Assembly: GCF_030687495.1 (NCBI RefSeq)
Contig: NZ_CP117435.1
Span: 496,001-560,000 of the forward strand
DNA: 64,000 nt
DNA from: Pseudomonas sp. FP453
GTDB taxonomy: Bacteria > Pseudomonadota > Gammaproteobacteria > Pseudomonadales > Pseudomonadaceae
Reading direction: 5' to 3'
Shown: in pieces, positions 1 through 8,396 of the stretch
How positions within the stretch are numbered: the first letter of the stretch is position 1
Layout: the number at the start of each line of letters is the position of its first letter
Program-made: the position numbers and the translations under genes
Notes under the pieces: model-generated
The model's input: the letters and a program-made list of their open reading frames with translations, nothing else
The model's database searches: none
Told to the model about the DNA's origin: nothing

Positions 1-964
1 CCGCCGCACCGAGGGTGTGACCGCTCATGGGCTTGGTCGATGAGCAGGCCACGCCGTGGGGGAACAGGTTGGCGACGGCCAGGCTTTCCATGGCGTCGTT
101 GTGCTGGGTGGCGGTGCCGTGCAGGTTCAGGTAACCGATCTGCCCGGGCTGCAATTTCGCGCTAGCCAACGCCTTGCGCATCGACTGCAACGCGCCTTTG
201 CCGCTGGGCTCGGGTGCGGAGATATGGTGCGCATCACAACTGGCGCCGCTGCCCAGCAGGGCGATGGGCGCCGGCTCCTTGCTCATCACAAACAGCACCG
301 CCGCTTCGCCGATATTGATGCCGTTGCGGTTCACCGAGAACGGGTTGCAGCGCTCGTTCGACACCGCTTCCAGCGAGCTGAAACCGTTGAGCGTGAGCTT
401 GCACAAACTGTCCACGCCACCGCAGATCACCGCATCGCACACGCCCAAATCCAGCAGACGCTGGGCGCTCATCAGTGCGCGGGCGCTGGAGGTGCAGGCG
501 GTGGAAATCACATAGGCCGGGCCGCTCAGTTGCAGCCAGTCGGCGAGGAAATTCGCCGGAGCGCTGAGTTCCTGCTGCTGGTAGTCGTAGTCGCCGGGGA
601 ACTGGTGTTCCCGCAGGAAATGGGCGATGCCACGGCTGGCCTCGTCGATCCCCGAAGTGCTGGTACCCAGTACAACGCCGACCCGCGACGCGCCGTAGGT
701 GTGGATCGCCTGGCGAATCTCGCCCTCGATCTGCAACGCCGCTTCCAGCAGCAGCTGGTTGTTGCGGCTGCTCTGCTGGCCGAGTTCTGCGGGGATAGTC
801 GCCAGCTCGCCATGTACCGCGCCAACCGGCAATACACGCTCCGGCACCCAGCCGCTTTCGGCGACCATACCCGAGCAGTCGCCGGCAAACAGGCTGCGGC
901 TGACCTCGGCCTGGCCACGGCCGAGGGCGCAGATCACGCCGAGGGCGTTGAGGTAGGCCGTCAT
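1..964 (-). CDS. beta-ketoacyl-ACP synthase of the aryl polyene cluster (3' end beyond window)
   Basis: Reading the minus strand from the ATG at 962-964 gives about 321 residues before the left window edge, so the C-terminus is missing. The fold is a FabF/FabB-type condensing enzyme: the nucleophile motif STACTSSA, a later LHGTAT histidine and the K..SGHTLGAA segment are all visible, so the Cys-His-His triad looks intact. Its role would be decarboxylative chain extension of an aryl-primed polyene on a dedicated acyl carrier protein. The start overlaps the preceding DUF3261 gene by ATGA, which fixes the start and places it in the same operon. The remaining usual cluster members (ketoreductase, second ketosynthase, dehydratase) are not seen in this window and would be expected to the left. 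Confidence 0.9.
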   Translation of the reverse strand, partial: MTAYLNALGVICALGRGQAEVSRSLFAGDCSGMVAESGWVPERVLPVGAVHGELATIPAELGQQSSRNNQLLLEAALQIEGEIRQAIHTYGASRVGVVLGTSTSGIDEASRGIAHFLREHQFPGDYDYQQQELSAPANFLADWLQLSGPAYVISTACTSSARALMSAQRLLDLGVCDAVICGGVDSLCKLTLNGFSSLEAVSNERCNPFSVNRNGINIGEAAVLFVMSKEPAPIALLGSGASCDAHHISAPEPSGKGALQSMRKALASAKLQPGQIGYLNLHGTATQHNDAMESLAVANLFPHGVACSSTKPMSGHTLGAA

Positions 965-1443
965 TGCCCGGCTCCCAGCGGCGTGATGCGGTAGCTGAGG
1001 GGCTGGCCGCTGATGTTCACGCTGAACACCTCGGAAGACTGATACACGATCTTCCAATGACCCGGCAGGGTGCGCGTCAGGTCCATCGCTTGCGCCGTCG
1101 GATACAGCGCGCGCAAGTCATTCGCCGAGGTCAGCGCAAACAACAGCGCGGCAAACAGCTCGCGCGCCTGAGGATTGGGCGGCAGCAAGCCGTCGGCCTG
1201 CCACTGCCCATCGATCAGTTTTTGCCGGGCCTGGGGAATGCCCAGCGGGTCCATCATCGACCAGCGCATGCCGCCGCCTTCGCGCTGGATCACCAGCAGC
1301 CAGTCCTGGCTTTGGCCATCAGCCAAGCGCTGCACGTGCAATTGCAGGGGCAGGGCCAGGCTCGGGGGTTTCTCCGGCAACGGCGGCTGGCTGGCGCAGG
1401 CGCTCAGCAACAACAGGCAGCCGATCAGCCACACACGCATCAT
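961..1443 (-). CDS. DUF3261-type outer membrane lipoprotein of the aryl polyene cluster
   Basis: About 160 residues beginning MMRVWLIGCLLLLSAC, a lipoprotein signal with lipobox LSAC, so the mature protein should start at that Cys and be lipid-anchored. The remainder is a small beta-rich domain of the DUF3261 kind found in aryl polyene clusters. The exact role is not established; a part in placing the polyene lipid in the outer membrane, together with the MMPL and LolA-like proteins, is inferred from company. Two adjacent ATG codons (1443, 1440) are possible starts. The first is used here because it overlaps the methyltransferase stop. Confidence 0.8.
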   Translation of the reverse strand: MMRVWLIGCLLLLSACASQPPLPEKPPSLALPLQLHVQRLADGQSQDWLLVIQREGGGMRWSMMDPLGIPQARQKLIDGQWQADGLLPPNPQARELFAALLFALTSANDLRALYPTAQAMDLTRTLPGHWKIVYQSSEVFSVNISGQPLSYRITPLGAGQ

Positions 1444-2174
1444 GTGGCCGCGCTCGCCAGCGGCTTGCGCGCCACGCAGTTGACCAGGGTTTCTTCGCGC
1501 TGCCCCACCGGCGGCGCCTGGCGCAGGCCCCAGCGCTCCAGCAGGCCGAAATCGCTGGAACGGCTCCACCACAGGTACGGGTACGAGACGTTCTGCGGGC
1601 CGAATTCAAAGCCCTGTTCGCGGATCATCTCCAGGTATTCCTCAGCGCTTTTCTGCACATGCATCGGGTGGCGGAACAGCCAGCGGATCACCCAGGTGTC
1701 GATATAGGCTTCGGTGGACTCGGCAAACAGCAGGTACCCGCCCGGCTTGAGCACGCGGTAGAACTCTTTCAGCGCGCGATGCTGTTCGACCAGGTGGTGA
1801 AAGGTCTGGTGGCAGAACAGGATATCGACGCTTTCATCCGGCACATCGAGCGTGGCGCAATCGCTGCCGATCAGCTCCACGGCCATGCCCTGGCGCGCCG
1901 CTTCAGCCTGGCTCAGTGTCAGGCTGTGGGGGTCGGCGTCGAGGCCGATCAGGCGTGCGGGGGCGAACACCTGCCGCAGGTATTGGAATGACTTGCCCTG
2001 GCCGCAACCGGCATCCAGCAGCACCGGCGCCTCTGGCAGCGGGTCGGTGAACAGGCTGCGCAGGTCGTTGATCGCCACGCGCAGCACATGGTGCTGCCAG
2101 GTGTGGCTGCGCAGGAACCAGAAGCCGAATTTGGTTTCTTCGACGTAGTTTTTACTCAGGTACTGACTGCTCAT
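1440..2174 (-). CDS. class I SAM-dependent methyltransferase
   Basis: A 244-residue protein with the Rossmann motif I sequence LLDAGCGQGKS near residue 52 and the methyltransferase motif around VDILFCHQTFHHL. It carries no signal peptide, so it is cytoplasmic. Known aryl polyenes and xanthomonadins bear O- or C-methyl groups on the aromatic head. Acting there is the likely job, but the substrate cannot be read from sequence. The start overlaps the halogenase-like gene stop by ATGA, and its own stop overlaps the lipoprotein start, showing translational coupling. Confidence 0.8.
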   Translation of the reverse strand: MSSQYLSKNYVEETKFGFWFLRSHTWQHHVLRVAINDLRSLFTDPLPEAPVLLDAGCGQGKSFQYLRQVFAPARLIGLDADPHSLTLSQAEAARQGMAVELIGSDCATLDVPDESVDILFCHQTFHHLVEQHRALKEFYRVLKPGGYLLFAESTEAYIDTWVIRWLFRHPMHVQKSAEEYLEMIREQGFEFGPQNVSYPYLWWSRSSDFGLLERWGLRQAPPVGQREETLVNCVARKPLASAAT

Positions 2175-3418
2175 ACCGGCTCACTCGCACAGATTTCCGA
2201 CAACATCCGCAAGCGCCGCTTGGGCTCGCTGACAAACGGGTTGCGCTCTTCCCACGCGTAGCCGGCGAGGATCGAGCAGATCATCCGGCGGATCTCCGGC
2301 GAGCTGTCCGGGTGGTAGATCACATCCTGGAACGTGCCGGCGTACCAGCCTTCGACGTAGCAGCGGAAGGTGTCCACGCCGCGTTTCAAGGGCGCGGCGA
2401 ATTCGGTTTGCCAGTCCACGGTTTCGCCCGTCAGTTGGCGGTGCAAAAGGCCGGCGGCCATGCTTGCCGAACGCATGGCGATGGTCACGCCGGACGAGAA
2501 CACCGGGTCGAGGAATTCCGCCGCATTGCCCAGCAGCGCAAAGCCCGGGCCGTGCAAGGTCTTGACGTTGGCCGAGTAGCCGCCGATGGTGCGCGCCGGC
2601 GTGTCCCATACGGCGTTTTGCAGCACGTTGGACAGGCTTGGGGTTTCGTCGATAAACCCGCGCAGGCACGCATCGAGGTCGCCGTCGCGGCCGTCGAAAT
2701 GCTCCTTGGCCGCGACCACGCCCACCGAGCAGCGGCCGTTGCTGAACGGGATGCTCCAGAACCAGATGTCACGTTTGGTCGGATGGGTGGTGATGAGGAT
2801 CTTGCTGCGGTCGAAACCGGGGTGTTCGATACGGTCTTCGATATGGGTGAACACCGCCTGTCGCACCGGGAAATCCGACGGCGCTTCCAGGTCCAGCAGG
2901 CGCGGCAGCACGCGGCCGTAGCCGCTGGCGTCGAGTACGAACTTGGCCTTGAGGTGGTACTCGCTGCCGTTCTCGCGGCGCACGTGCAGGTAGTGGGTTT
3001 CGCCTTTGAAATCGACGCCGACGATGGTTTCGCCGTAGCGGATGTCCACGCCTTGCAGCGCCGCCTGATCGGCCAGCAGCTTGTCGAATTCGCCGCGCTG
3101 CACCTGGAAGGTGGTCGGCTTGCCGTTGCTGAACGTGTCGCTGAAATCAAACGCGCTGTAGCGCTCGCCCCAGGCGAACGCGGCGCCGGTTTTCACCTGG
3201 AAACCGGCGGCCTGCACGGCGTCGAGCATGCCGGCTTCTTCGATGAAGTCGATGCAGTGGGACAGCAGGCTTTCGCCGATCGAGAACCGTGGAAAATGCT
3301 GGCGCTCGATAATCAATACATCATGCCCTTTGCGCTTTAACAGCGCGGCGGCGATGGCCCCGGACGGACCGGCACCGATCACCACCACCTGGCGACGTTC
3401 CATTTCAACTATGGGCAC
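2171..3418 (-). CDS. FAD-dependent oxidoreductase, flavin-halogenase-like
   Basis: About 415 residues. The N-terminal FAD-binding signature GAGPSG is at residues 15-20. A Lys at about 76 (QVKTGAAF) lies where flavin halogenases keep their catalytic lysine, and WFWSIP at 219-224 matches the halogenase WxWxIP signature. The Glu of tryptophan halogenases is replaced by LDPVFSSG, as in enzymes that act on carrier-bound or phenolic substrates. Known xanthomonadins are brominated, so halogenating the polyene head is plausible, though other oxidations are possible. Start choice: the GTG at 3418 has AAGGAG five bases upstream (3424-3429). ATG alternatives at 3436 and 3403 lack a well-placed ribosome site. 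Confidence 0.75.
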   Translation of the reverse strand: MPIVEMERRQVVVIGAGPSGAIAAALLKRKGHDVLIIERQHFPRFSIGESLLSHCIDFIEEAGMLDAVQAAGFQVKTGAAFAWGERYSAFDFSDTFSNGKPTTFQVQRGEFDKLLADQAALQGVDIRYGETIVGVDFKGETHYLHVRRENGSEYHLKAKFVLDASGYGRVLPRLLDLEAPSDFPVRQAVFTHIEDRIEHPGFDRSKILITTHPTKRDIWFWSIPFSNGRCSVGVVAAKEHFDGRDGDLDACLRGFIDETPSLSNVLQNAVWDTPARTIGGYSANVKTLHGPGFALLGNAAEFLDPVFSSGVTIAMRSASMAAGLLHRQLTGETVDWQTEFAAPLKRGVDTFRCYVEGWYAGTFQDVIYHPDSSPEIRRMICSILAGYAWEERNPFVSEPKRRLRMLSEICASEPV

Positions 3419-3423
3419 GAGGG

Positions 3424-3429
3424 CTCCTT
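3424..3429 (-). promoter_or_regulatory. ribosome binding site deciding a GTG start
   Basis: AAGGAG on the minus strand, five bases before GTG 3416-3418. It is the only strong Shine-Dalgarno sequence in the 33-base gap after the MMPL gene and argues for the GTG start of the halogenase-like enzyme. Confidence 0.6.
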
Positions 3430-3451
3430 GCCGCATTGGCGATAATCACAT

Positions 3452-5764
3452 TCATAAGGCGTGCTTCTGTTGCCCGGCCCAGGGCGCCAGCATAAAGCTG
3501 AATGCCAGGCCAAGGCTGACCGATAAGCCGAAATTACTCACCGCCGGTGTGCTGGACACCGCCAGCAGGCCGAACGACAACCAGGTCGTCAGCGCCGCCA
3601 GCAGCGTGCCCAGCAAGCTGACCGCCGGGCCGCCGATCTGCTCGCGCATGAGGATCGCGTAATCCACGCTGATGGCCGTGACCAGCAGCAGGCCGAACAG
3701 GCTGAACAGGGTCAGCGGCTGGCCCAGCCAACCGAGGCTGGCCAGGCTGCACAGTGCCGCCAGCAACGGCAGCGCAACGATGCGCAGCGCACCGCCAAAG
3801 CCGAACGGCAGGATCAGCAACAGCACGATCAGCACGCACGACATCAATTTCAATTCAGCGGCGCTGATCTGCGTGTCGGCGAACACCCGGTTCAGATCGC
3901 CGAGGCGATCCACCAGTTGCACGCCGGGCAAATCCACCGCCTGCACCCGCAGCAGCGCCGGGTTGTTCAGGCCTTGCAAGCTGACCATCGCCGCTACGCC
4001 GCCGTCTACCGGGCCCAGCCACAAGGTGCGCCAGGGTTCGGCCAGCGGGCCTTGCAGTGCAGCGTCGATGTCTTGGGTGGGCAGCGCTTGCAGGTGCGCG
4101 ACTTCGGCGTGCAGGGCGCTGGCGGGCACGCCGAGGTCCAGCAGCGGTTGCCAGTGTTGCGGCAGATTGTTCAGGGCATCGCGCAGTGTTTGCTGCTCGG
4201 CGGGCAGGCTGACCAGTTGGCTGAGGGCCATGTAGCCTTGGAGCTTGCCCATGTTCACCAGTTGATCGAGACGCTGGCCCAGGGCGCTTTCCCGTTCCAG
4301 CAACTGCTGCTGGTCCTCGGCGCGCACCAGGAAGAACTGGCTGGTGGGTTGGAATCCAGTAATCCGCGCCACGGCTTGTGCTTCTTGCAGCAGTTGCGGC
4401 GGCGCGCCGATCCATTGGCGAATATCGTTTTTGCTGTTGAGCTGCCACAGGCCACCGGCGCAAAACAGCAGCAACAGGGCCAGCAGCGCCGCGCTCGGCA
4501 CGCGCTTGAGCAGCGATTCGCGCACTAGCCACAGGCATTCGGCGATGCGCAGCGGCCATTGCGCCGGGCGCAGTTCGACGCCCTTGAGCAGCGCCGGCAA
4601 CAGGCACACCGCCGACAGGTACGCGCCGACCAGGCCGGCGGCCGAGAACACGGCGATTTGCGTCAGCGCCGGGAACGGCGTCCAGGCCAGCGCCAGGTAG
4701 CCGATGCAACTGGTCGCCAGGCTCAGGCTCAGCCCCGGCAGCGTCAGGCGCAACGCCGGCCAGCTGCGCCAGGGTTTCAGGCTCCAGCTTTTCGACAGGT
4801 AGTGCAGCGGGTAATCCACCGCCACGCCAATCAGGCTGGAACCCAGCACCAGGGTCATCACATGCATATGGCCGAACAGCGCCACACAGGCCACCGCGCC
4901 AAACAGCATGCCCACCAGCACCGGCACAAACGCCAGCAGCACGCGCCAACGGCGGAAGGCGAGCAACAGCAGCAACAGGATGCCGACGGTGGCGCCGCCG
5001 CCGCCGACCCAGGTGATTTCCCGCGTGGCTTGCTGCTGACCGTTGGCCGCATACAGCAGCCCGCTGGCGGCGAGCAACTGCGCGCCTTGCTCGCCGGCTT
5101 GTGCACGGCTGGCCTGGAGCAGGTCCGCCACTTGCAGCGGTTTCATGTCGAAGGCATTGCCGGTGGTGCGCGCACGCAGCAGCACCCAGCTCTGGCCGTC
5201 GGCATCGGCGATCAGCGCGCCGCTGCCGATATCCAACTGCACCGAGCCGTGTTGTGGCTGGCTGTTCTGGATGCGCCCGGTCAGGCCCAGCCAGTCATCC
5301 TGGCTCGGCACCAGGCTGAAGCCGGTGAAGGGGTCGAACAGCGCTTGCACACGCTGCTGGATGAAGGCGTCGGGTTGTTCGATCAGTTGCTCGCGGTCCT
5401 TGGCCGAGAGCATCGCCAGGCGCCCGCGCAGCAATTGCTCGCGCAGCGCCGGCAGGTCGGCTTGCAGGTTCCACTGGACCTTTTCAAACAGGCCGCTGGC
5501 TTGCCAGCGCTCGCCCAATTGTTGCGCCACGGCCACCGCTTGCTGGCGGTCGGCATGCCCGACCAGCACCAGCATTTCGCGGTTCAACGGCTCTTGCATG
5601 CGCTGTTCGGCTTGCAGCTCCAGGGCGTCCGGCGTGTTGCCCGGCACCAGCTCCATCAGGTTCGCCGACAACGGCGCGCCATGGCGCCACTGCCAGCCGG
5701 CCAGGGCCAACACGGCCACCAGCAGGATCAGGAACAGCCGCGGTAACAAACGCTCACTGCGCAA
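3452..5764 (-). CDS. MMPL/RND-family exporter of the aryl polyene cluster
   Basis: A 770-residue inner membrane protein with an N-terminal membrane segment, a large periplasmic loop, a block of transmembrane helices (about residues 255-400), a second periplasmic loop and a second helix block (about 640-760). This is the two-fold MMPL/RND plan. Its place between the LolA-like carrier and the biosynthetic enzymes fits lifting the aryl polyene lipid out of the inner membrane. The start codon is TTG at 5764, overlapping the LolA-like stop by 11 bases, with GGAG about ten bases upstream. No ATG gives a full-length N-terminus. Confidence 0.85.
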   Translation of the reverse strand: MRSERLLPRLFLILLVAVLALAGWQWRHGAPLSANLMELVPGNTPDALELQAEQRMQEPLNREMLVLVGHADRQQAVAVAQQLGERWQASGLFEKVQWNLQADLPALREQLLRGRLAMLSAKDREQLIEQPDAFIQQRVQALFDPFTGFSLVPSQDDWLGLTGRIQNSQPQHGSVQLDIGSGALIADADGQSWVLLRARTTGNAFDMKPLQVADLLQASRAQAGEQGAQLLAASGLLYAANGQQQATREITWVGGGGATVGILLLLLLAFRRWRVLLAFVPVLVGMLFGAVACVALFGHMHVMTLVLGSSLIGVAVDYPLHYLSKSWSLKPWRSWPALRLTLPGLSLSLATSCIGYLALAWTPFPALTQIAVFSAAGLVGAYLSAVCLLPALLKGVELRPAQWPLRIAECLWLVRESLLKRVPSAALLALLLLFCAGGLWQLNSKNDIRQWIGAPPQLLQEAQAVARITGFQPTSQFFLVRAEDQQQLLERESALGQRLDQLVNMGKLQGYMALSQLVSLPAEQQTLRDALNNLPQHWQPLLDLGVPASALHAEVAHLQALPTQDIDAALQGPLAEPWRTLWLGPVDGGVAAMVSLQGLNNPALLRVQAVDLPGVQLVDRLGDLNRVFADTQISAAELKLMSCVLIVLLLILPFGFGGALRIVALPLLAALCSLASLGWLGQPLTLFSLFGLLLVTAISVDYAILMREQIGGPAVSLLGTLLAALTTWLSFGLLAVSSTPAVSNFGLSVSLGLAFSFMLAPWAGQQKHAL

Positions 5765-6440
5765 AGTCGTGGCGCTCCGCGTCGCTCAAGGGCAGGGCGG
5801 CGGTGCTGTCCTGCATGCGCAGCAGGGTGCTGTCGCCCTGGGTTTCCAGCAGCTCGATGTTCTGCACCAGCTCGCCACCTTCGATATTGATCTGGGTGAA
5901 GACTTGTTTCAGCAGCAGCGAGCGTGGGATCAGGGTCAGCTTCCAGTCGTTGGCCTCGCCTTTCAGTTGCAGCTCGAAGTCACGCTGCAAGCCGCTGCTG
6001 TCGCCCTGGAGCACGGCGAGGAACAGACGATTCTGCTCGGCACCGGCGCTCTTGTTCGGCAGCGGCTGCCAACCCGTGGCGTCACGGCGGGCGATGCCCT
6101 GGGCGCTGATGCGGTAGTCCTGTTGCAGCGGGGTTTTCAGCAGCCACAGCAGGCCGTGGTCCTTGGCGAGGACGAAGGTGCCTTTGCTGACCAGCGGCTG
6201 GGGCAGGGCGCGCAGGTGTTTTTCCTGGGTGAAGTTGCCGTGGATCACCGAGGGTTTGGCGAGCTGGTCGCTGAGCTGCTGCAAGTCAAAAGCATGGGCA
6301 CTGAAACTCAGGAACAACCCGATCAACAATGTGGGAGCGGGCTTGCCCGCGATGAGCCTGAGGGCGCTGCGGAGTGTCAGGCGGATTGCGTTATCGTTGA
6401 CGTCCATCGCGGGCAAGCCCGCTCCCACAGGGGATCTCAT
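5754..6440 (-). CDS. LolA-like periplasmic lipid carrier with REPIN-encoded N-terminus
   Basis: About 228 residues. Residues from FDLQQLSDQL onward resemble LolA-type outer membrane lipoprotein carriers, including the FTQEKHLRALPQPL segment. The hydrophobic signal core TLLIGLFLSF ends at SAHA. Between the ATG at 6440 (ATGA overlap with the thioesterase stop) and this core lie about 36 residues encoded by a complete REPIN (6331-6428), giving the peptides VGAGLPAM and AGKPAPT. A functional product therefore has an odd extended n-region, or starts at the internal ATG 6407, or at a TTG just before the core. The family role is chaperoning lipid across the periplasm; here that would be the aryl polyene lipid. 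Confidence 0.75.
   Translation of the reverse strand: MRSPVGAGLPAMDVNDNAIRLTLRSALRLIAGKPAPTLLIGLFLSFSAHAFDLQQLSDQLAKPSVIHGNFTQEKHLRALPQPLVSKGTFVLAKDHGLLWLLKTPLQQDYRISAQGIARRDATGWQPLPNKSAGAEQNRLFLAVLQGDSSGLQRDFELQLKGEANDWKLTLIPRSLLLKQVFTQINIEGGELVQNIELLETQGDSTLLRMQDSTAALPLSDAERHDFAQ
6331..6428. repeat. REPIN inside a coding region (GC-type REP pair)
   Basis: Two REP halves in inverted orientation, 6331-6353 and 6406-6428, of the GTGGGAGCGGGCTTGCCCGC type with a 52-base loop. The element lies wholly within the 5' end of the LolA-like gene and stays open in its frame, unlike the other six REP loci here, which are intergenic. Confidence 0.9.
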
Positions 6441-6862
6441 TTCAGGGCTCTCTCGACGGCGTCTGTGAATATCTTGGGGGAGGCTAGCTGCATTTCGCGG
6501 CTGGTGACGTCCACTGCGACTTGCACGGTGCTGGCACGGGTCAACCGCTCGCCACTGGCCAGGTCGGTGATCAGGTAATTGACCTTCAAACGGTTCTCCC
6601 ACTCCACCAAACTGGCGCGCACGTTGATGGTCTGGCCAAACACCGCGCCGCGCACGTAGCGCAGCTGCATGTCGATCACCGGCCAGGCGTAGCCCGACTC
6701 CAGCATCTGCGTGTAGTTGTGGCCGAGCTTGTCCAGCAGCGCGCAGCGCGCCACTTCCAGGTACTTCACGTAGTGCCCATGCCAGACGACGTTCATGGTG
6801 TCGACGTCGAAAAACGGCACGAGGATTTCGGTGTCGCAGTGCAGCACGCCGGGGCTACGCAT
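6437..6862 (-). CDS. hot-dog acyl thioesterase (4-hydroxybenzoyl-CoA thioesterase family)
   Basis: A 141-residue single hot-dog domain with the family signature around FFDVDTMNVVWHGHYVKYLE, containing the expected Asp and the aromatic-rich helix start. It probably releases or proof-reads acyl chains on the cluster's carrier proteins. The start at 6862 lies inside the end of the ammonia-lyase gene, and the stop overlaps the LolA-like start, so the three are coupled. The substrate is not deducible. Confidence 0.8.
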   Translation of the reverse strand: MRSPGVLHCDTEILVPFFDVDTMNVVWHGHYVKYLEVARCALLDKLGHNYTQMLESGYAWPVIDMQLRYVRGAVFGQTINVRASLVEWENRLKVNYLITDLASGERLTRASTVQVAVDVTSREMQLASPKIFTDAVERALK

Positions 6863-8396
6863 GCAGCCTCCAGTGTTGCGCGGCGATGCGTTGCAGGCAC
6901 AGGCGCAGTTCGCCTTCGAGGGCGCGGTCTTCGATCACTGGCGGGAAGTCCTGCGCCAGTTGTTCGTGCATCGCCGCCAGCGCGGGAGGCAGCGGGCGTG
7001 CATCGGCGGCCTGGGCGCGCAGCCACACGCCTTGGTTGGCGGCGAGCAAGGTGGCCGCGGCGACCTGTTCGGTCAGTTCCAGCACGCGGATCGCATCGCG
7101 GGCGGCGATGGTGCCCATGCTCACTTTGTCCTGGTTGTGGCATTCGGTGGAACGCGAGAACACGCTGGCCGGCATCGTATTTTTCAGCGCTTCGGCGGTC
7201 CAGGCGCTGGTGCCGATCTGCACGGCCTTGAAGCCATGGTTGATCATCGCGCGGTCTGCCGGGGCGCCGGACAGGTTGCTTGGCAGGCCGTGGTTGTAGC
7301 GCACGTCTACCAGCAGGGCGAGCTGGCGGTCGAGCAGGTCGGCGACGTTGGCCACCAGGGTCTTGAGGCTGTCCATGGCGAAGGCAATGTGGCCGCCGTA
7401 GAAGTGGCCGCCGTGGAGCACGCGTTCTTCTTCGGCGTCGATGATCGGGTTGTCGTTGGCGCTGTTCAGTTCGATCTCGATGAACGATCGCAGCCAGTTC
7501 AGGCTGTCAGCCAGCACGCCGAGGACGTGGGGCGCGCAGCGCAGCGAGTAGCGGTCCTGCAAGCGATGCAGTGGCGCGGTCGGCGCGTCGATGGCCAGGT
7601 CCTTGCGCAGCCACGCGGCGACTTGCATCTGCCCCGGGTGCGGCTTGGCGGCGAACAGGCGCTCATCGAAGTGTTCCGGGTTGCCTTGCAGCGCCACCAC
7701 GTTCAGCGCGGTGATGCGCGTGGCCAGTTGCAGCAGGTAGTCGGCGCGGGCGAAGGCCAGGCACGCGAGGCCGGTCATCACGGCGGTGCCGTTCATCAGC
7801 GCGAGGGCTTCTTTCGGGCGCAGCACCAGCGGGTCCCAGCCCAGTTCGCGATGGACGTCGGCGGCCTGGCGGCGTTCGCCACGGAACATCACTTCACGTT
7901 CGCCGGACAAGGTCGCGGCCACGTAGGACAGCGGCGTCAGGTCACCGCTGGCGCCCACCGAGCCTTCTTCCGGGATCAGCGGCAGCACGTCGTGTTCCAG
8001 GAAGGCATGCAGGCGTTCCAGCAGCTCCACGCGCACGCCGGACACGCCGTGGCACAGCGACTGCAAGCGCGCGGCCAGCACGGCGCGGGTGGCTTGCGCA
8101 TCGAGCAACTTGCCCAGGCCGCAACCGTGGAAGGTGTAGAGGTGTCGCGGCAGCGCTTCGACGTGCTGCAACGGCACGGCCACCACGCAGGAGTCGCCGT
8201 AGCCGGTGGTCACGCCGTAGATCACGCCTTCCTTGTCCAGCAGCGAGTCGAGGAACTGCGCGCCCTTGGCGATGCGCTGGCGGTAGGCGGCATCGCCCTG
8301 CAATTGGGTAGGCGCCTGACGGTTGGCCAGGGCCAGCACGTCTTCGATGCGCAAAGCGCGTTCGCCAAAGGTTACCGGCTCAAGATGCGTGGTCAT
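6855..8396 (-). CDS. aromatic amino acid ammonia-lyase (HAL/TAL/PAL superfamily)
   Basis: A 513-residue cytoplasmic enzyme. The Ala-Ser-Gly triad that cyclises to the MIO cofactor is at residues 149-151 (GSVGASGDLTPLS), and the catalytic Tyr lies in VIYGVTTGYG (Tyr60). The selectivity pair at about 89-90 reads Phe-His (RHLYTFHGCG), neither the Ser-His usual in histidine ammonia-lyases nor the His-Leu of well-known tyrosine ammonia-lyases. In an aryl polyene operon the likely task is making a cinnamate- or coumarate-type starter for the ligase. Nothing here suggests a histidine-utilisation context. The start overlaps the end of the acyltransferase gene by 17 bases. Confidence 0.85.
   Translation of the reverse strand: MTTHLEPVTFGERALRIEDVLALANRQAPTQLQGDAAYRQRIAKGAQFLDSLLDKEGVIYGVTTGYGDSCVVAVPLQHVEALPRHLYTFHGCGLGKLLDAQATRAVLAARLQSLCHGVSGVRVELLERLHAFLEHDVLPLIPEEGSVGASGDLTPLSYVAATLSGEREVMFRGERRQAADVHRELGWDPLVLRPKEALALMNGTAVMTGLACLAFARADYLLQLATRITALNVVALQGNPEHFDERLFAAKPHPGQMQVAAWLRKDLAIDAPTAPLHRLQDRYSLRCAPHVLGVLADSLNWLRSFIEIELNSANDNPIIDAEEERVLHGGHFYGGHIAFAMDSLKTLVANVADLLDRQLALLVDVRYNHGLPSNLSGAPADRAMINHGFKAVQIGTSAWTAEALKNTMPASVFSRSTECHNQDKVSMGTIAARDAIRVLELTEQVAAATLLAANQGVWLRAQAADARPLPPALAAMHEQLAQDFPPVIEDRALEGELRLCLQRIAAQHWRLHA

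Noticed and set aside
6855..8396. Interpretation as histidine-utilisation gene hutH
   Set aside because: There are no hut neighbours, it is embedded in the aryl polyene operon, and the selectivity residues are not Ser-His.
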